Assembly (NCBI GenBank): GCA_020629935.1
Contig: JAHDCJ010000013.1
Coordinates: 1 to 62,036 of the forward strand
Reading direction: 5' to 3'
DNA: 62,036 nucleotides
Origin: Saprospiraceae bacterium
GTDB lineage: Bacteria > Bacteroidota > Bacteroidia > Chitinophagales > Saprospiraceae
The notes under the pieces are model-generated. The model was given only the letters and a program-made list of their open reading frames with translations, did no database searches and was not told the origin of the DNA. How positions within the stretch are numbered: the stretch's first letter is position 1; the number at the start of each line of letters is the position of its first letter. Below, in pieces: positions 19,778 through 28,885 of the stretch. A program made the position numbers and the translations under genes.

Positions 19778-20698
19778 ATGAAACAATACATCTTTACTTT
19801 TTTGAAAGGTATGGCTATGGGAGCCGCCGATGTTGTACCTGGAGTTTCAGGTGGAACAATCGCATTTATCTCTGGAATTTATGAACGTCTTTTAAATGCA
19901 ATTAAATCTGTAGATTTTGGTGCATTGAAGGTTTTACAAAAAGACGGATTAAAAGCCGCTTGGAATCATGTTGACGCCACTTTCCTAGTTGCTCTTTTTG
20001 GTGGCATTCTGGTGAGTATTTTATCATTAGCGAAAGCTTTAGAGTGGTGTATGCATTCCTATCCACAATTGCTTTGGTCATTTTTCTTCGGACTTATCAT
20101 TGCCTCAGCCATCTATATTGCGAAACAAGTAAGCCAATGGGACATTAGTACTATTGGGGCATTAATACTAGGTTTTGGCATTGCCTTTTCCATTACTTTT
20201 ATTTCCCCAGCAGAAGCTAGTGATGGATATTTGATGGCTTTTATTGCTGGTGCTATTGCCATCTGCGCTATGATTTTACCTGGAATTTCAGGAAGTTTTA
20301 TTTTGTTGCTTATGGGTATGTATGCCCATGTCTTAGGTGCTCTTAATGATCGTAACCTTGTATATATTGGAATTTTCATGCTGGGTTGTGTCGTAGGATT
20401 AATGTTTTTCTCTCGCGTATTATCATGGACCTTTAAACATTATAAAAACGTAACATTAGCCTTATTAACTGGTTTTATGATTGGTGCGTTGAACAAAGTA
20501 TGGCCTTGGCAAAATGTAATTAAAACCCGAATAAATAGCGATGGGGAAGAAGAACCTTTTCTTTTACAAAGTGTAATGCCTAATGCTTATACAGAAGGAG
20601 AAACGATGTTAATTCCTGCAATTGTCTTAATGATTCTAGGTTTTGGTATTGTTTTCTTATTAGAAAAATTATCTCCAGAACAAACCGTTTCGGAATGA
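19778..20698 (+). CDS. DUF368-family polyprenyl-phosphate translocase (PopT-like)
   Basis: 306 residues with about eight membrane segments. The N-terminal GMAMGAADVVPGVSGGTIAFISGIYERLL and the internal repeat PGISGSFILLLMGMYAHVLGAL are signature motifs of DUF368, whose members have been shown to flip undecaprenyl phosphate back across the cytoplasmic membrane for envelope synthesis. The function is taken from the family. The stop overlaps the ATG of aroE by four bases (ATGA), so an operon with aroE and proline dehydrogenase is likely. Such neighbours look like a plain housekeeping transcript rather than one pathway. Confidence 0.9.
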   Translation: MKQYIFTFLKGMAMGAADVVPGVSGGTIAFISGIYERLLNAIKSVDFGALKVLQKDGLKAAWNHVDATFLVALFGGILVSILSLAKALEWCMHSYPQLLWSFFFGLIIASAIYIAKQVSQWDISTIGALILGFGIAFSITFISPAEASDGYLMAFIAGAIAICAMILPGISGSFILLLMGMYAHVLGALNDRNLVYIGIFMLGCVVGLMFFSRVLSWTFKHYKNVTLALLTGFMIGALNKVWPWQNVIKTRINSDGEEEPFLLQSVMPNAYTEGETMLIPAIVLMILGFGIVFLLEKLSPEQTVSE

Positions 20699-21432
20699 AA
20701 AAGTTAGGACTTATTGGTTATCCTTTGTCTCATTCTTTTTCGAAGAAATACTTTAGTAATAAATTTCAAAAGGAAAAAATTCATAATTTTGAGTATGCGC
20801 TTTATCCTTTAAAAACAATAGAATCTTTCCCTAAATTATGGGCAGAGATTCCGTCTTTGCATGGATTAAATGTAACCATTCCTTACAAAGAAGCCGTCAT
20901 TCCTTTTTTAGATCGAATAGATGAATCCGCCAATTTTGGTGCAGTAAATACCATTTTAAAAACTTCGCAGGGTTTAATTGGATATAACACGGATGTATAT
21001 GGTTTTGAATATTCACTAAAACCCATGTTAAGACCAATCCATAACCAAGCACTCATCTTTGGAACAGGCGGAGCAGCCAAAGCCGTTGCTCAGGTATTGA
21101 GTTTATTGAATATCAAATGGAAAATGGTATCTCGTCAATCCGATCCTTCTTTTTTAAATTATGAAAATTTAACCAAAGAAATCATCGAGAATCATCTAAT
21201 TCTTATAAATACTACGCCTTTAGGCATGAGTCCTAAAGAAGAAAGTTATCCATTGATTCCCTACGCTGGAATTCATTCCAATCATATTGTCTATGATTTG
21301 GTGTATAATCCAGAAAAAACATTATTTTTAAGGCGTGCAGAAAAAAGGGGCGCACAGATAAAAAATGGTCTTGAAATGTTACACCTTCAAGCAGAAAAAG
21401 CTTGGGAAATTTGGACTCAATCAAATGTTTAA
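20695..21432 (+). CDS. aroE: Shikimate dehydrogenase
   Basis: 245 residues, slightly short for the family (about 270). The N-terminal substrate domain has LIGYPLSHSFSKKYF and GLNVTIPYKEAVIPFLD, with the catalytic Lys in TIPYK. The Rossmann part has IFGTGGAAKAVAQVL and NTTPLGMSP, and the C-terminal NGLEMLHLQAEKAWEIW. It reduces 3-dehydroshikimate with NADPH in aromatic amino-acid synthesis. The ATG overlaps the DUF368 stop (ATGA), and proline dehydrogenase follows after three bases. No other aro genes are present in the window. Confidence 0.95.
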   Translation: MKKLGLIGYPLSHSFSKKYFSNKFQKEKIHNFEYALYPLKTIESFPKLWAEIPSLHGLNVTIPYKEAVIPFLDRIDESANFGAVNTILKTSQGLIGYNTDVYGFEYSLKPMLRPIHNQALIFGTGGAAKAVAQVLSLLNIKWKMVSRQSDPSFLNYENLTKEIIENHLILINTTPLGMSPKEESYPLIPYAGIHSNHIVYDLVYNPEKTLFLRRAEKRGAQIKNGLEMLHLQAEKAWEIWTQSNV

Positions 21433-21435
21433 ATT

Positions 21436-22623
21436 ATGGAAACTCAAACTCCACCAAAGGTTGATTTTAAAAATACAGAAATTGCCTTTTCTCGAATGTC
21501 GGATAAAGCGTTAAAGAAAGCGGCTTGGTTATTTGGATTAATGAATAAAGGCTGGTTGGTAAATATCTTTTCTCGTTTGGGATTATTGGCTTTTAAATTA
21601 AGATTACCTATTGGGCCTTTTGTTAAACATACGATATTTGCTCAATTTTGTGGTGGAACTACTTTAGAAGAATCACAACCTACTGTAGAGAAATTATGGT
21701 CACAACGAGTATTGACTATTTTAGATTATGGTGCAGAAGCTAAAGATACCAATGCCGCTTTTGATGCCACTATGAAAGAAATCCAACAAGCCATTTCTTT
21801 TGCTCATGCCAACGAAAGCGTTGCAGTTGTAAGTTGTAAAATTACCGGATTAGGTCCATTTAGTTTACTAGAAAAAAACCAAACAGATCAGCCGTTAAAT
21901 GCTAAAGAAAAAGAAGCTTTTCTTCAACTCACTAAACGATTAGATAATATTTGTAAAACGGCACATCAATATAAAGTAGGGGTTTTTATTGATGCAGAAG
22001 AAAGCTGGATTCAAGATACCATTGATGATTTAGCGAATGCGATGATGGAGCGATACAATAAAGAATCTGTTATTGTTTATAATACCTATCAACTTTATCG
22101 TCATGATAAATTAGCTTATTTGAAAGCTTCTTTTGAAGAAGCTAAGGAAAAGGGATATTTACTTGGTGCAAAACTCGTGCGTGGGGCTTATATGGACAAA
22201 GAAAGAGAAAGAGCAGAAGCCAAAGGCTATATCTCTCCTATACAAAAATCAAAAGCAGATACAGATCGTGATTTTGATGAAGCGATTGCTTTTTGTGTAG
22301 ATCATTATGAGCAGATTGGATTTTGTAATGCGACGCATAATGAGTTGAGTTGTCGAAAAATGTTAGAGATGATTGCTGTTCGAAATATGGACAATAATCA
22401 CCCACATTTAAACTTTTGCCAATTGTACGGAATGAGTGATCACTTATCTTTTAATTTAGCTAAAGCAGGTTTTTGTGTGGCGAAATATGTGCCGTATGGT
22501 CCTGTTAGAGATGTCGTTCCTTATTTGATTCGCAGAGCAAAAGAAAATTCTGCGGTGACTGGAGATATGAGTAGAGAACTTCAATTTATTAAGAAGGAAA
22601 TTGCTCGTCGAAAAAAAGCTTAG
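21436..22623 (+). CDS. Proline dehydrogenase
   Basis: 395 residues, monofunctional length. The barrel motifs are DYGAEAKDTNAAFD, VVSCKITGLGP, VGVFIDAEESWIQ, GAKLVRGAYMDKERERAE, NATHNELS, LYGMSDHLSFNL and VKYVPYGPVRDVVPYLIRRAKEN, the PutA-type FAD-binding and substrate-binding order. It oxidises proline to 1-pyrroline-5-carboxylate, passing electrons to the quinone pool. No P5C dehydrogenase gene is seen here. The ATG is three bases after the aroE stop, so translation is likely coupled. It converges with a small membrane-protein gene, with only three bases between. Confidence 0.95.
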   Translation: METQTPPKVDFKNTEIAFSRMSDKALKKAAWLFGLMNKGWLVNIFSRLGLLAFKLRLPIGPFVKHTIFAQFCGGTTLEESQPTVEKLWSQRVLTILDYGAEAKDTNAAFDATMKEIQQAISFAHANESVAVVSCKITGLGPFSLLEKNQTDQPLNAKEKEAFLQLTKRLDNICKTAHQYKVGVFIDAEESWIQDTIDDLANAMMERYNKESVIVYNTYQLYRHDKLAYLKASFEEAKEKGYLLGAKLVRGAYMDKERERAEAKGYISPIQKSKADTDRDFDEAIAFCVDHYEQIGFCNATHNELSCRKMLEMIAVRNMDNNHPHLNFCQLYGMSDHLSFNLAKAGFCVAKYVPYGPVRDVVPYLIRRAKENSAVTGDMSRELQFIKKEIARRKKA

Positions 22624-22626
22624 AAA

Positions 22627-23022
22627 TCAGATAACTGACCTTGCTAATTTGATTTGTGCTTTATAACCAGAAACCACTATTTTCCCATTCTCCATTTTTA
22701 CAAATAAATGTTTTCGTTTTAGAAGACTTTGGCCTTCTTGTTTTTCCAAGATGTGTACTCCATTAGCAAAGGATTTAATTTCCTCATAATCTATTTTTCT
22801 TAGCCTAGATTTAACTTCTTCGATAGACAATGAAGTTTCGATGGCATCTTTAAACATAAGATCAAAAAAGATCATAGCAAAACCGAAAAATACCGCACCA
22901 ACAATGTACTTCAACCCTGGTCGTACCCCACTAGAAAAATAGTCAATTAGGAATAAGGCAATTCCAAAAGAAATGGCGTAATAAACAAATAGAAGCAATA
23001 ATTTTTTGTGTCTAGAATTCAT
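22627..23022 (-). CDS. 131-residue two-helix membrane protein
   Basis: Two closely spaced hydrophobic segments (KLLLLFVYYAISFGIALFLI and YIVGAVFFGFAMIFFDLMF) are followed by a soluble beta-rich domain (about 70-131, HILEKQEGQSLLKRKHLFVKMENGKIVVSGYKAQI), a layout resembling PH-like domains in small bacterial membrane proteins. No function recognised. It lies 39 bases downstream of a lipoprotein gene on the same strand and could be in the same transcript. Confidence 0.65.
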   Translation of the reverse strand: MNSRHKKLLLLFVYYAISFGIALFLIDYFSSGVRPGLKYIVGAVFFGFAMIFFDLMFKDAIETSLSIEEVKSRLRKIDYEEIKSFANGVHILEKQEGQSLLKRKHLFVKMENGKIVVSGYKAQIKLARSVI

Positions 23023-23061
23023 CGTAATTATTCAAGAAAATTTATGATCCCTTTTTTATTT

Positions 23062-23925
23062 TCAATTGGGTTCAGCGTAAAAGTCTAAGGTGGAATTTGT
23101 GTAAATACAATCATTTATATTCATATCCCAAAAATTTATTCGACCTAAGTTTTTAGCACCAACAGGAACAAGCATTACAGAAGATTTCCCATTGACTTCA
23201 TAAGGATTGTCTTTATCATATCTATTGTCAAGTGAAGTATCTAAGTAAAATAAATAAGGATAAACAAAGCTATAATATTCTTCTTCCTTTACAATAGAAT
23301 TTAGACTTAACAATTTTAAATCCTTCGTTTGATTTGTAATAGCTTGCTGAAATTCTACGGCATTTATCGGTGTTTGACCTAATGTAGGCATCACATTAAA
23401 TTGGCCGTCAATAAATATCCATTTTTTCAAATCATTTAGAAAAACTTCTGTGGCTACATGCCCAGGAGGGTATTTACTTCTCTTAGCGTTTTTTGTTTTT
23501 AAATACACTGTTCTTGCCTTAAACCCTGAGGCGTTGAGTTGATCTCGGAGCACTATGGCAAAAGCAAAGCATGGGAATTGCCCACCCTGTTCTGCTTCTT
23601 TCAAAATAGATATTGCATCATTTTTTTCAGGTGCGTTTCTTCCATTGTGCTTCCATCTGCTATTCGTCCAGTTTAATATTTTTAATACTTTTTCAGTATC
23701 TGAATCCTTTTCATCAAATACACCATCTAAAGGATATTCTTTTTTTAACTCTTTCAAGAAAGCGGAGAATTCATTCTGATAAATGAATTTAATGGATTCC
23801 TTTCTTTGTTCACTGTTATAATTGATCTTATTCGATTCAAAATAAATTTCACCAAAATACAGCGTCGTTTTACATGCCGTAAAAATTAATGCCATGGCAA
23901 TTAAGCTGATGATTTTAACTTTCAT
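23062..23925 (-). CDS. Transglutaminase-like lipoprotein
   Basis: 287 residues. The signal MKVKIISLIAMALIFTAC ends in a lipobox (FTAC). The core has GGQFPCFAFAIVLRDQLNASGFKAR, with a Cys in the position of the transglutaminase nucleophile, then GHVATEVFLNDLKKWIFIDGQFNV, supplying the catalytic His and Asp. The Cys-His-Asp order matches the transglutaminase-like superfamily, members of which act as peptidases or protein-crosslinking enzymes. Substrate unknown; it would act at the membrane surface facing outwards or the periplasm. It lies upstream of the two-helix membrane protein gene. Confidence 0.7.
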   Translation of the reverse strand: MKVKIISLIAMALIFTACKTTLYFGEIYFESNKINYNSEQRKESIKFIYQNEFSAFLKELKKEYPLDGVFDEKDSDTEKVLKILNWTNSRWKHNGRNAPEKNDAISILKEAEQGGQFPCFAFAIVLRDQLNASGFKARTVYLKTKNAKRSKYPPGHVATEVFLNDLKKWIFIDGQFNVMPTLGQTPINAVEFQQAITNQTKDLKLLSLNSIVKEEEYYSFVYPYLFYLDTSLDNRYDKDNPYEVNGKSSVMLVPVGAKNLGRINFWDMNINDCIYTNSTLDFYAEPN

Positions 23926-24000
23926 TTTATACCGAAGCTCTTTTTAAAAACTACATTCAATAGATAGGGTCTCCTTCCTATAACCCTTTAACTATTGATA

Positions 24001-24828
24001 TTATTTTTTCCTAGATAAACCTTTTTTAATCTGCAACACTTTTTCTAAGGGTACATTTAAAATTTCAGCGATTTTTTCTTCCGTTGCAATGCTTGACTCT
24101 AATAATTTTTTTATATTTCTTATTAGTTCTTTTTCAATTCCCTTTTTTACACCTTTAAGGTATAAACCATCTGTATTAATGTCGTAATGTACTGGCATTT
24201 GATTTATTTTTTCTTCGGTTTGACTTTCTAATTTACGCAATCTTGCTATAAATGTCAATTGGGTGAAATATTTTTTAAGCGCCTTGGGAGAAGAGACCAC
24301 CTGCAATAATCGATCTAATAACTTTTGCAATATTTCCTCTACTTGACTTTGTTCAAATTTTGATAAAATAGCGAGTAAAATAACTTCTGGAACTTGAGAA
24401 CTTAAAAAGCGTTCTGGATCCATCGCGTGGATATTAATAAGTTCGAAAGAAGAGAAAACTTGGTTTGGTGTTAAAGAGGTAGACATTGTGGTTTTGCCTC
24501 TTCCTAGATAAATTACTACATGACGAATTTCCATTTTATATTGTCGAAGAGCCATGGCATGGTACTCAGATATCCGATAAATCATATGAGGCTCCGATTG
24601 AGTTTGAAATTCGATATGAAGTAAAAATTCTTCTTCTTGAACCGTTTTTATTTTGAAGAAAAAATCCATTTCCCTTTCTAGTGTTCGCTGTAATTTTTCG
24701 GGCAAAGATTCGTAATACTTTATTTGAATACCTAACTGTTTTTCTACGATTGGAATAAAAAGATCTTTTGCATTTTCTTTAAAAATCTTATCAAAAACAT
24801 TCCCTTCTTTCTTGTCCTTCTTCGCCAT
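24001..24828 (-). CDS. Rpn-family PD-(D/E)XK nuclease-like protein
   Basis: 275 residues. The N-terminal half resembles Rpn/transposase_31-type nucleases: FDKIFKENAKDLF, REMDFFFKIKTVQEEEFLLHIEFQTQSEPHMIYRISEYHAMALRQ, where the Asp in EMDF and Glu in HIEFQTQ fit the PD-(D/E)XK site (D-x(n)-ExQ variant). Family members promote recombination or act as toxins. The C-terminal part has a helix-turn-helix-like IATEEKIAEILNVPLEKVLQIKKGL, found in cyanobacterial and Bacteroidota Rpn-like proteins. A structured repeat lies about 130 bases upstream, which raises but does not prove a link. Confidence 0.7.
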   Translation of the reverse strand: MAKKDKKEGNVFDKIFKENAKDLFIPIVEKQLGIQIKYYESLPEKLQRTLEREMDFFFKIKTVQEEEFLLHIEFQTQSEPHMIYRISEYHAMALRQYKMEIRHVVIYLGRGKTTMSTSLTPNQVFSSFELINIHAMDPERFLSSQVPEVILLAILSKFEQSQVEEILQKLLDRLLQVVSSPKALKKYFTQLTFIARLRKLESQTEEKINQMPVHYDINTDGLYLKGVKKGIEKELIRNIKKLLESSIATEEKIAEILNVPLEKVLQIKKGLSRKK

Positions 24829-24953
24829 TTTGAATTTAGATTTAAGGCTTGAAGTTATTGCTTATGGACTACTTTTTTTCGTAAAAAATTTGAATACAGC
24901 CCTTTGCTATTTAAACCTGACATTTTAATTCGTAAACACGGAAAGACTTGCTT

Positions 24954-25047
24954 GCGATAGGGATAGAAACGGAATGCACGGAGCGCAGCGAGTACATTAT
25001 AGTGGATAGCCCGGGCTGTTTTTTTGTGCAACAAAAAACAGTATCGC
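24954..25047. repeat. Structured intergenic repeat, copy B
   Basis: Related to the right half of copy A. It opens GCGATAGGGATAG and closes with TATCGC, complementary to GCGATA. Conserved internal parts are GCGCAGCGAG, TACATTATAG and GGATAGCCCG, and a hairpin of CTGTTTTTTTGT with ACAAAAAACAG sits before the close. The hairpin sequence and closing helix differ from copy A, but both pair, which indicates selection on structure. Sits between the Rpn-like gene and icd. Confidence 0.65.
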
Positions 25048-25085
25048 CCTCCTTTTTTAACTTAAAGAAAAAAAAGATTTAGGAC

Positions 25086-25119
25086 ATAAAAAAAGCGACC
25101 TGATTACTCAAGTCGCTTG
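25086..25119 (-). terminator. icd terminator
   Basis: On the minus strand AAGCGACTTGA pairs with TCAGGTCGCTT (one mismatch) and is followed by a T run. It lies shortly after the icd stop codon. Confidence 0.8.
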
Positions 25120-25141
25120 CTTATTTGTCGGATTCTATATT

Positions 25142-26362
25142 TTACATATTGCTTACTACTTCTGTTCCGTATTCAGAACATTTAAGTAAACTTGCTCCTT
25201 CCATCAATCGGTGGAAATCGTATGTTACTTGTTTTTTAGTGATGGCTCCTTCGATACCTTTTACTACTAAATCTGCGGCTTCATTCCAGCCCATATATTG
25301 TAGCATCATCACACCAGAAAGAATCACTGAACTAGGATTCACCTTATCTTGTCCTGCGTATTTTGGTGCAGTTCCGTGCGTAGCTTCAAAAATTGCTCTA
25401 CCCGTAACGTAATTAATATTTGCCCCTGGAGCGATACCAATTCCTCCTACGATTGCTGCTAAAGCATCAGAGATATAATCTCCATTTAAGTTTAAGGTAG
25501 CAATTACATCATAAGAAGCTGGACGCAATAAAATTTGTTGTAAGAATGCATCTGCAATCACATCTTTAACGATAATTTCTTTTCCGTTATGTGTCATTAC
25601 TTGCCAAGGTCCGCCATCTAAATCAGTCGCACCATATTCTTTCTTAGCCAATTGGTAACCCCATTCTTTAAATTTACCTTCGGTAAATTTCATGATGTTT
25701 CCTTTGTGTACTAAAGTAACCGATTCTCGATTATTTTCGATAGCAAAATCAATCGCTGCTCGAACCAATCTTTCCGTTCCTTCTAGAGATACAGGTTTAA
25801 CACCTAGAGAAGCGGTTTCTGGAAAACGAATTTGAGTTACTCCCATTTCTTCCATCAAAAACTTCTTCACTTTTTCGTTTTCAGGTGTACCGTGTAAATA
25901 TTCGATACCTGCGTAAATATCTTCGGTATTTTCACGGAAAATAACCATATCTACTGCATTGGGATCTTTAACAGGAGAAGGCACACCTTGAAACCATCGT
26001 ACAGGTCGTACACAAGCATAAAGATCTAACTTTTGACGAAGTGCCACGTTTAAAGATCGAATTCCTCCACCTACAGGAGTAGTTAATGGGCCTTTGATCG
26101 AAACTAAATATTCACTAATAGCGTCTAGGGTACTTTGAGGTAACCATTCGCCAAATTTATCAAATGCTTTTTGTCCAGCATATACTTCTTTCCACTCAAT
26201 TTTCCGTTCTCCACCATAAGCTTTTTCTACTGCAGCATCTAATACACGAACTGCTGAAGCCCAAATATCTGGTCCAATTCCGTCTCCTTCGATAAAAGGG
26301 ATAATCGGATGGTTTGGTACGTTTAATTTACCATTTTCGATTGTGATTGTTTGTCCACTCAT
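25142..26362 (-). CDS. icd: NADP-dependent isocitrate dehydrogenase
   Basis: 406 residues. The beta-decarboxylating dehydrogenase fold has [16 protein letters not shown] at the N-terminus, [23 protein letters not shown] (substrate Arg and phosphorylation-type Ser region), [25 protein letters not shown] and [14 protein letters not shown]. These match the bacterial NADP-type enzyme (E. coli Icd group). It converts isocitrate to 2-oxoglutarate in the TCA cycle. The coenzyme site [22 protein letters not shown] favours NADP (KY rather than the acidic residue of NAD-dependent forms). A perfect TAnnTTTG box lies about 70 bases upstream on the minus strand. Confidence 0.95.
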   Translation of the reverse strand: MSGQTITIENGKLNVPNHPIIPFIEGDGIGPDIWASAVRVLDAAVEKAYGGERKIEWKEVYAGQKAFDKFGEWLPQSTLDAISEYLVSIKGPLTTPVGGGIRSLNVALRQKLDLYACVRPVRWFQGVPSPVKDPNAVDMVIFRENTEDIYAGIEYLHGTPENEKVKKFLMEEMGVTQIRFPETASLGVKPVSLEGTERLVRAAIDFAIENNRESVTLVHKGNIMKFTEGKFKEWGYQLAKKEYGATDLDGGPWQVMTHNGKEIIVKDVIADAFLQQILLRPASYDVIATLNLNGDYISDALAAIVGGIGIAPGANINYVTGRAIFEATHGTAPKYAGQDKVNPSSVILSGVMMLQYMGWNEAADLVVKGIEGAITKKQVTYDFHRLMEGASLLKCSEYGTEVVSNM

Positions 26363-26671
26363 TGTAATTTTCTTATTTTCTGAAAAAATGGGGGTAATTG
26401 CATTTTCTATATCCGTTTTATAAAAATGCCCACAAATGTAATCAATTATTTTTTCTCAAAAAAGGAAATCCGCACAATGCCTCATTTTAACTTATTTAAA
26501 CATTGGGTGTACAAATCATTGATTTCTACATCTTTTTTAATTTTGGATGATAATGATCCTACAAGATTTGACTTTTGGATCTTTTTTGCGTCTCACCTAT
26601 AAATAGTTATTGGATTTATAAAAAAAATACTAATTTAAATACACCTTTGTAGATTAAAATAAAACTTAAAC
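26363..26671. other. Divergent control region of icd and a lipoprotein gene
   Basis: About 310 bases free of genes between divergent genes. It must hold both promoters. A minus-strand TACATTTG box is annotated separately; the plus-strand side has CACCTTTG at about 26643-26650, one mismatch in the TA part of the consensus. Confidence 0.5.
26433..26440 (-). promoter_or_regulatory. Probable icd promoter -7 box
   Basis: The minus strand reads TACATTTG, a perfect TAnnTTTG. A TTG is 16 bases further upstream, shorter than the usual 20. The predicted leader is about 65 bases. Confidence 0.45.
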
Positions 26672-27313
26672 ATGACGATACATAAATTTAGCTTACTAGC
26701 CCTTGGACTTTTTTCTTGTTTCATTTTCTTTGGTTGTCCACAGAAGGGAGGCAATTGTGAACATATGGGAACCATCAAAGATTTTACGGGTTTAGATGGC
26801 TGCAAGATGCTTATTGTAATGGATAATGGCGAAAAGCTTCAACCCGTAAAGGTTGACCCTAAGTTGACGTTTAAAGATGGGCAGCGAATTTCTTTTTCGT
26901 ATCTACCTGTAAGTGGAATGGCATCCATTTGTATGTCAGGAAAAATGGTAGAGATCACTTGTTTTAATCTTTTGGATGAACAAACAGATAGTGGCTACGA
27001 CAATGGCGATCCCAACGATATTTGTAAGAACTTACCAGAAGATGTAATGAAGGTGGAATGGATGAAAAATATTTTGAGTCGAAGTAGAGATATTGATCAA
27101 GTAAGAACCTTTGAGTACCAAAATGCCAATGCTTATTTTTTCAAGGTGAGTAAATGCTGTGATTTCCAAAGCTTTGTTTATGATTGTAAAGGGAACAAAC
27201 TTTGTACGGATGGAGGCTTTACTGGAGGAGATTGTCATGGTGGAGTATTGAGTGGAATAAGTAAAGATAAAATGAAACTTATTTGGTCAAAACCCGGTAC
27301 TATAAACAAGTAA
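26672..27313 (+). CDS. Lipoprotein with a C-terminal DUF6970-like domain
   Basis: 213 residues. Signal MTIHKFSLLALGLFSCFIFFGC ends in a lipobox (FFGC). A middle beta region (about 30-95) is followed by WMKNILSRSR...VRTFEYQNANAYFFKVSKCCDFQSFVYDCKGNKLCTDGGFTGGDC, a Cys-rich segment that I associate with the DUF6970 family of small periplasmic proteins. Function unknown. It is followed by the CNNM/CorC gene with a 20-base gap, same strand, so co-transcription is possible. Confidence 0.7.
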   Translation: MTIHKFSLLALGLFSCFIFFGCPQKGGNCEHMGTIKDFTGLDGCKMLIVMDNGEKLQPVKVDPKLTFKDGQRISFSYLPVSGMASICMSGKMVEITCFNLLDEQTDSGYDNGDPNDICKNLPEDVMKVEWMKNILSRSRDIDQVRTFEYQNANAYFFKVSKCCDFQSFVYDCKGNKLCTDGGFTGGDCHGGVLSGISKDKMKLIWSKPGTINK

Positions 27314-27333
27314 ATACCTAGGAACACACCACA

Positions 27334-28596
27334 ATGATATACACGATAGCGGTAATAACACTTTTATTGTCAGGTTTTTTTTCAGGAATAGAAATTGCTT
27401 TTGTTTCTGCTAATCGACTGAAAGTAGAACTAGAAAAAAATCAAGGTACTCGAAGAGGAAATCTATTGGCTCAATTTTTCGAAAAGCCTTCAGACTTTTT
27501 GGGTGCAATGTTAATTGGAAATACAATTGCACTTGCTTTTTTCACCTTATTAATGGAGCGTATTTTAGATATGCCCATTACTCATTCTTTGAGCGGCATT
27601 CCCGACGGGATTAGTGTTGTGCTGGTTCCTTTAATCATTACGCTTATATCTACCATCATTGTATTGATCTTTGGAGAGTTTATTCCAAAGATTTTATTTC
27701 GGTTAAACCCATCAAGTACCTTGCTCTTTTTTGCTTGGCCTTTATTGATTTTAAAATTTATTCTTACGCCATTGGTTATGGTTATGGTTCGTTTGTCTTA
27801 TGCGATTATTTCTTTTGTATTGAGGTACAAAACCGAAGATAGTAACAAGGTATTTACAAGAGTAGATTTAGAGCATTACATCAATGACATCCAACCTTCG
27901 GACCAAGAAGATATAGACACCGAGTTATTTAAAAATGCTTTATATCTAAATAATATTCGAGTGACCGAATGTATGCTTCCTAGAACAGAAATTGTAGGTA
28001 TAGACATTGAAGATGGAATCAATGCCTTGAAAAAAGAATTCATCGAATCGGGCTTATCTAGAATCATCATCTATAAAGAAAGCTTAGACGACATTCTTGG
28101 TTATGTACATCATCAACAAATGTTATCTAACCCAGAAGCAATTGAAGATCTTGCTATCTTACCCATTCCTGTCGTTCCAGAAGTAGTACCCGCCAGAGAT
28201 TTGATGAATAGGTTGATAAAAATGCAACTTAGTATGGCTTGTGTCGTAGACGAATTTGGAGGTACCGCAGGTATCTGCACATTAGAAGATATTTTGGAAG
28301 AATTGGTTGGAGAAATTGAAGATGAACACGACGAAGAAGAACATGGAGAAAAGATCATTGGACAAGGACTCTATTTATTTTCAGGAAGGCTGGAAGTAGA
28401 TTACCTTAATGAAAAATATGATTTAGGTTTAAGCGAAGGAGATTATAATACCATCTCTGGGTATATTGTTACCGCAATCGAAACCATTCCGGAAGAAGGA
28501 CAAAGAATTAATCTAGATGGGTATGAATTTGTTTTGGAAACGGTAAGTGAAACAAAAATTGAATCTATTCGGGTAAGAAAACTTCCTGAAGAATAA
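27334..28596 (+). CDS. CNNM/CorC-type (HlyC/CorC) membrane transporter
   Basis: 420 residues. The N-terminal DUF21/CNNM membrane domain (about 1-190) has LLSGFFSGIEIAFVSANRLK and FGEFIPKILFRLNPS, two tandem CBS domains follow (about 200-330, LPRTEIVGIDIED and VVDEFGGTAGICTLEDILEELVGEIEDE), and a CorC_HlyC domain ends the protein (about 345-420). Members move Mg2+, Na+ or Co2+, or regulate their transport; which ion is not known here. Members of this group include gliding protein GldE, but no other gld gene is next to it, so it is not assigned to gliding. Confidence 0.9.
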   Translation: MIYTIAVITLLLSGFFSGIEIAFVSANRLKVELEKNQGTRRGNLLAQFFEKPSDFLGAMLIGNTIALAFFTLLMERILDMPITHSLSGIPDGISVVLVPLIITLISTIIVLIFGEFIPKILFRLNPSSTLLFFAWPLLILKFILTPLVMVMVRLSYAIISFVLRYKTEDSNKVFTRVDLEHYINDIQPSDQEDIDTELFKNALYLNNIRVTECMLPRTEIVGIDIEDGINALKKEFIESGLSRIIIYKESLDDILGYVHHQQMLSNPEAIEDLAILPIPVVPEVVPARDLMNRLIKMQLSMACVVDEFGGTAGICTLEDILEELVGEIEDEHDEEEHGEKIIGQGLYLFSGRLEVDYLNEKYDLGLSEGDYNTISGYIVTAIETIPEEGQRINLDGYEFVLETVSETKIESIRVRKLPEE

Positions 28597-28885
28597 TGAA
28601 AATATTCGTTTAAAAAGCCTTCATTTTTTTATAACCCCTTTATTTTGAGGAAGGAACAAGCCTTCAAAAATTTTGATTTTCCACTTTTATCTCTTTTCTT
28701 TGCAAAGCATTTTTGACCTTGAATAAGTTTGTATTCTTTTTCGTTGATCCTTTTTATAAACGAAAAAACATATAACTTGTTGTTTTTCAAAAACTTAAAC
28801 TATTCTAAACACACAGCATTAACGTAAAAATGGCGTATTTATATTACCTCCATTTTTATAGACAACTTATTAAAAACAGATAACA
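28597..28885. other. Gene-free stretch before ppiD
   Basis: About 290 bases, AT-rich, with no ORF and no strong hairpin. It presumably contains the promoter of the PPIase gene; no TAnnTTTG box close to the start could be fixed with confidence. Confidence 0.4.

Larger units (their letters stand above)
24829..25141. other. Gene-free stretch upstream of the Rpn-like gene
   Basis: Contains repeat B and the icd terminator; the remainder (24829-24953) is AT-rich with no ORF, and probably holds the promoter of the Rpn-like gene. Confidence 0.6.

Noticed and set aside
27334..28596. Calling the CNNM/CorC protein GldE
   Set aside because: GldE belongs to this superfamily, but no gld genes are adjacent and the family is too broad to assign by eye.
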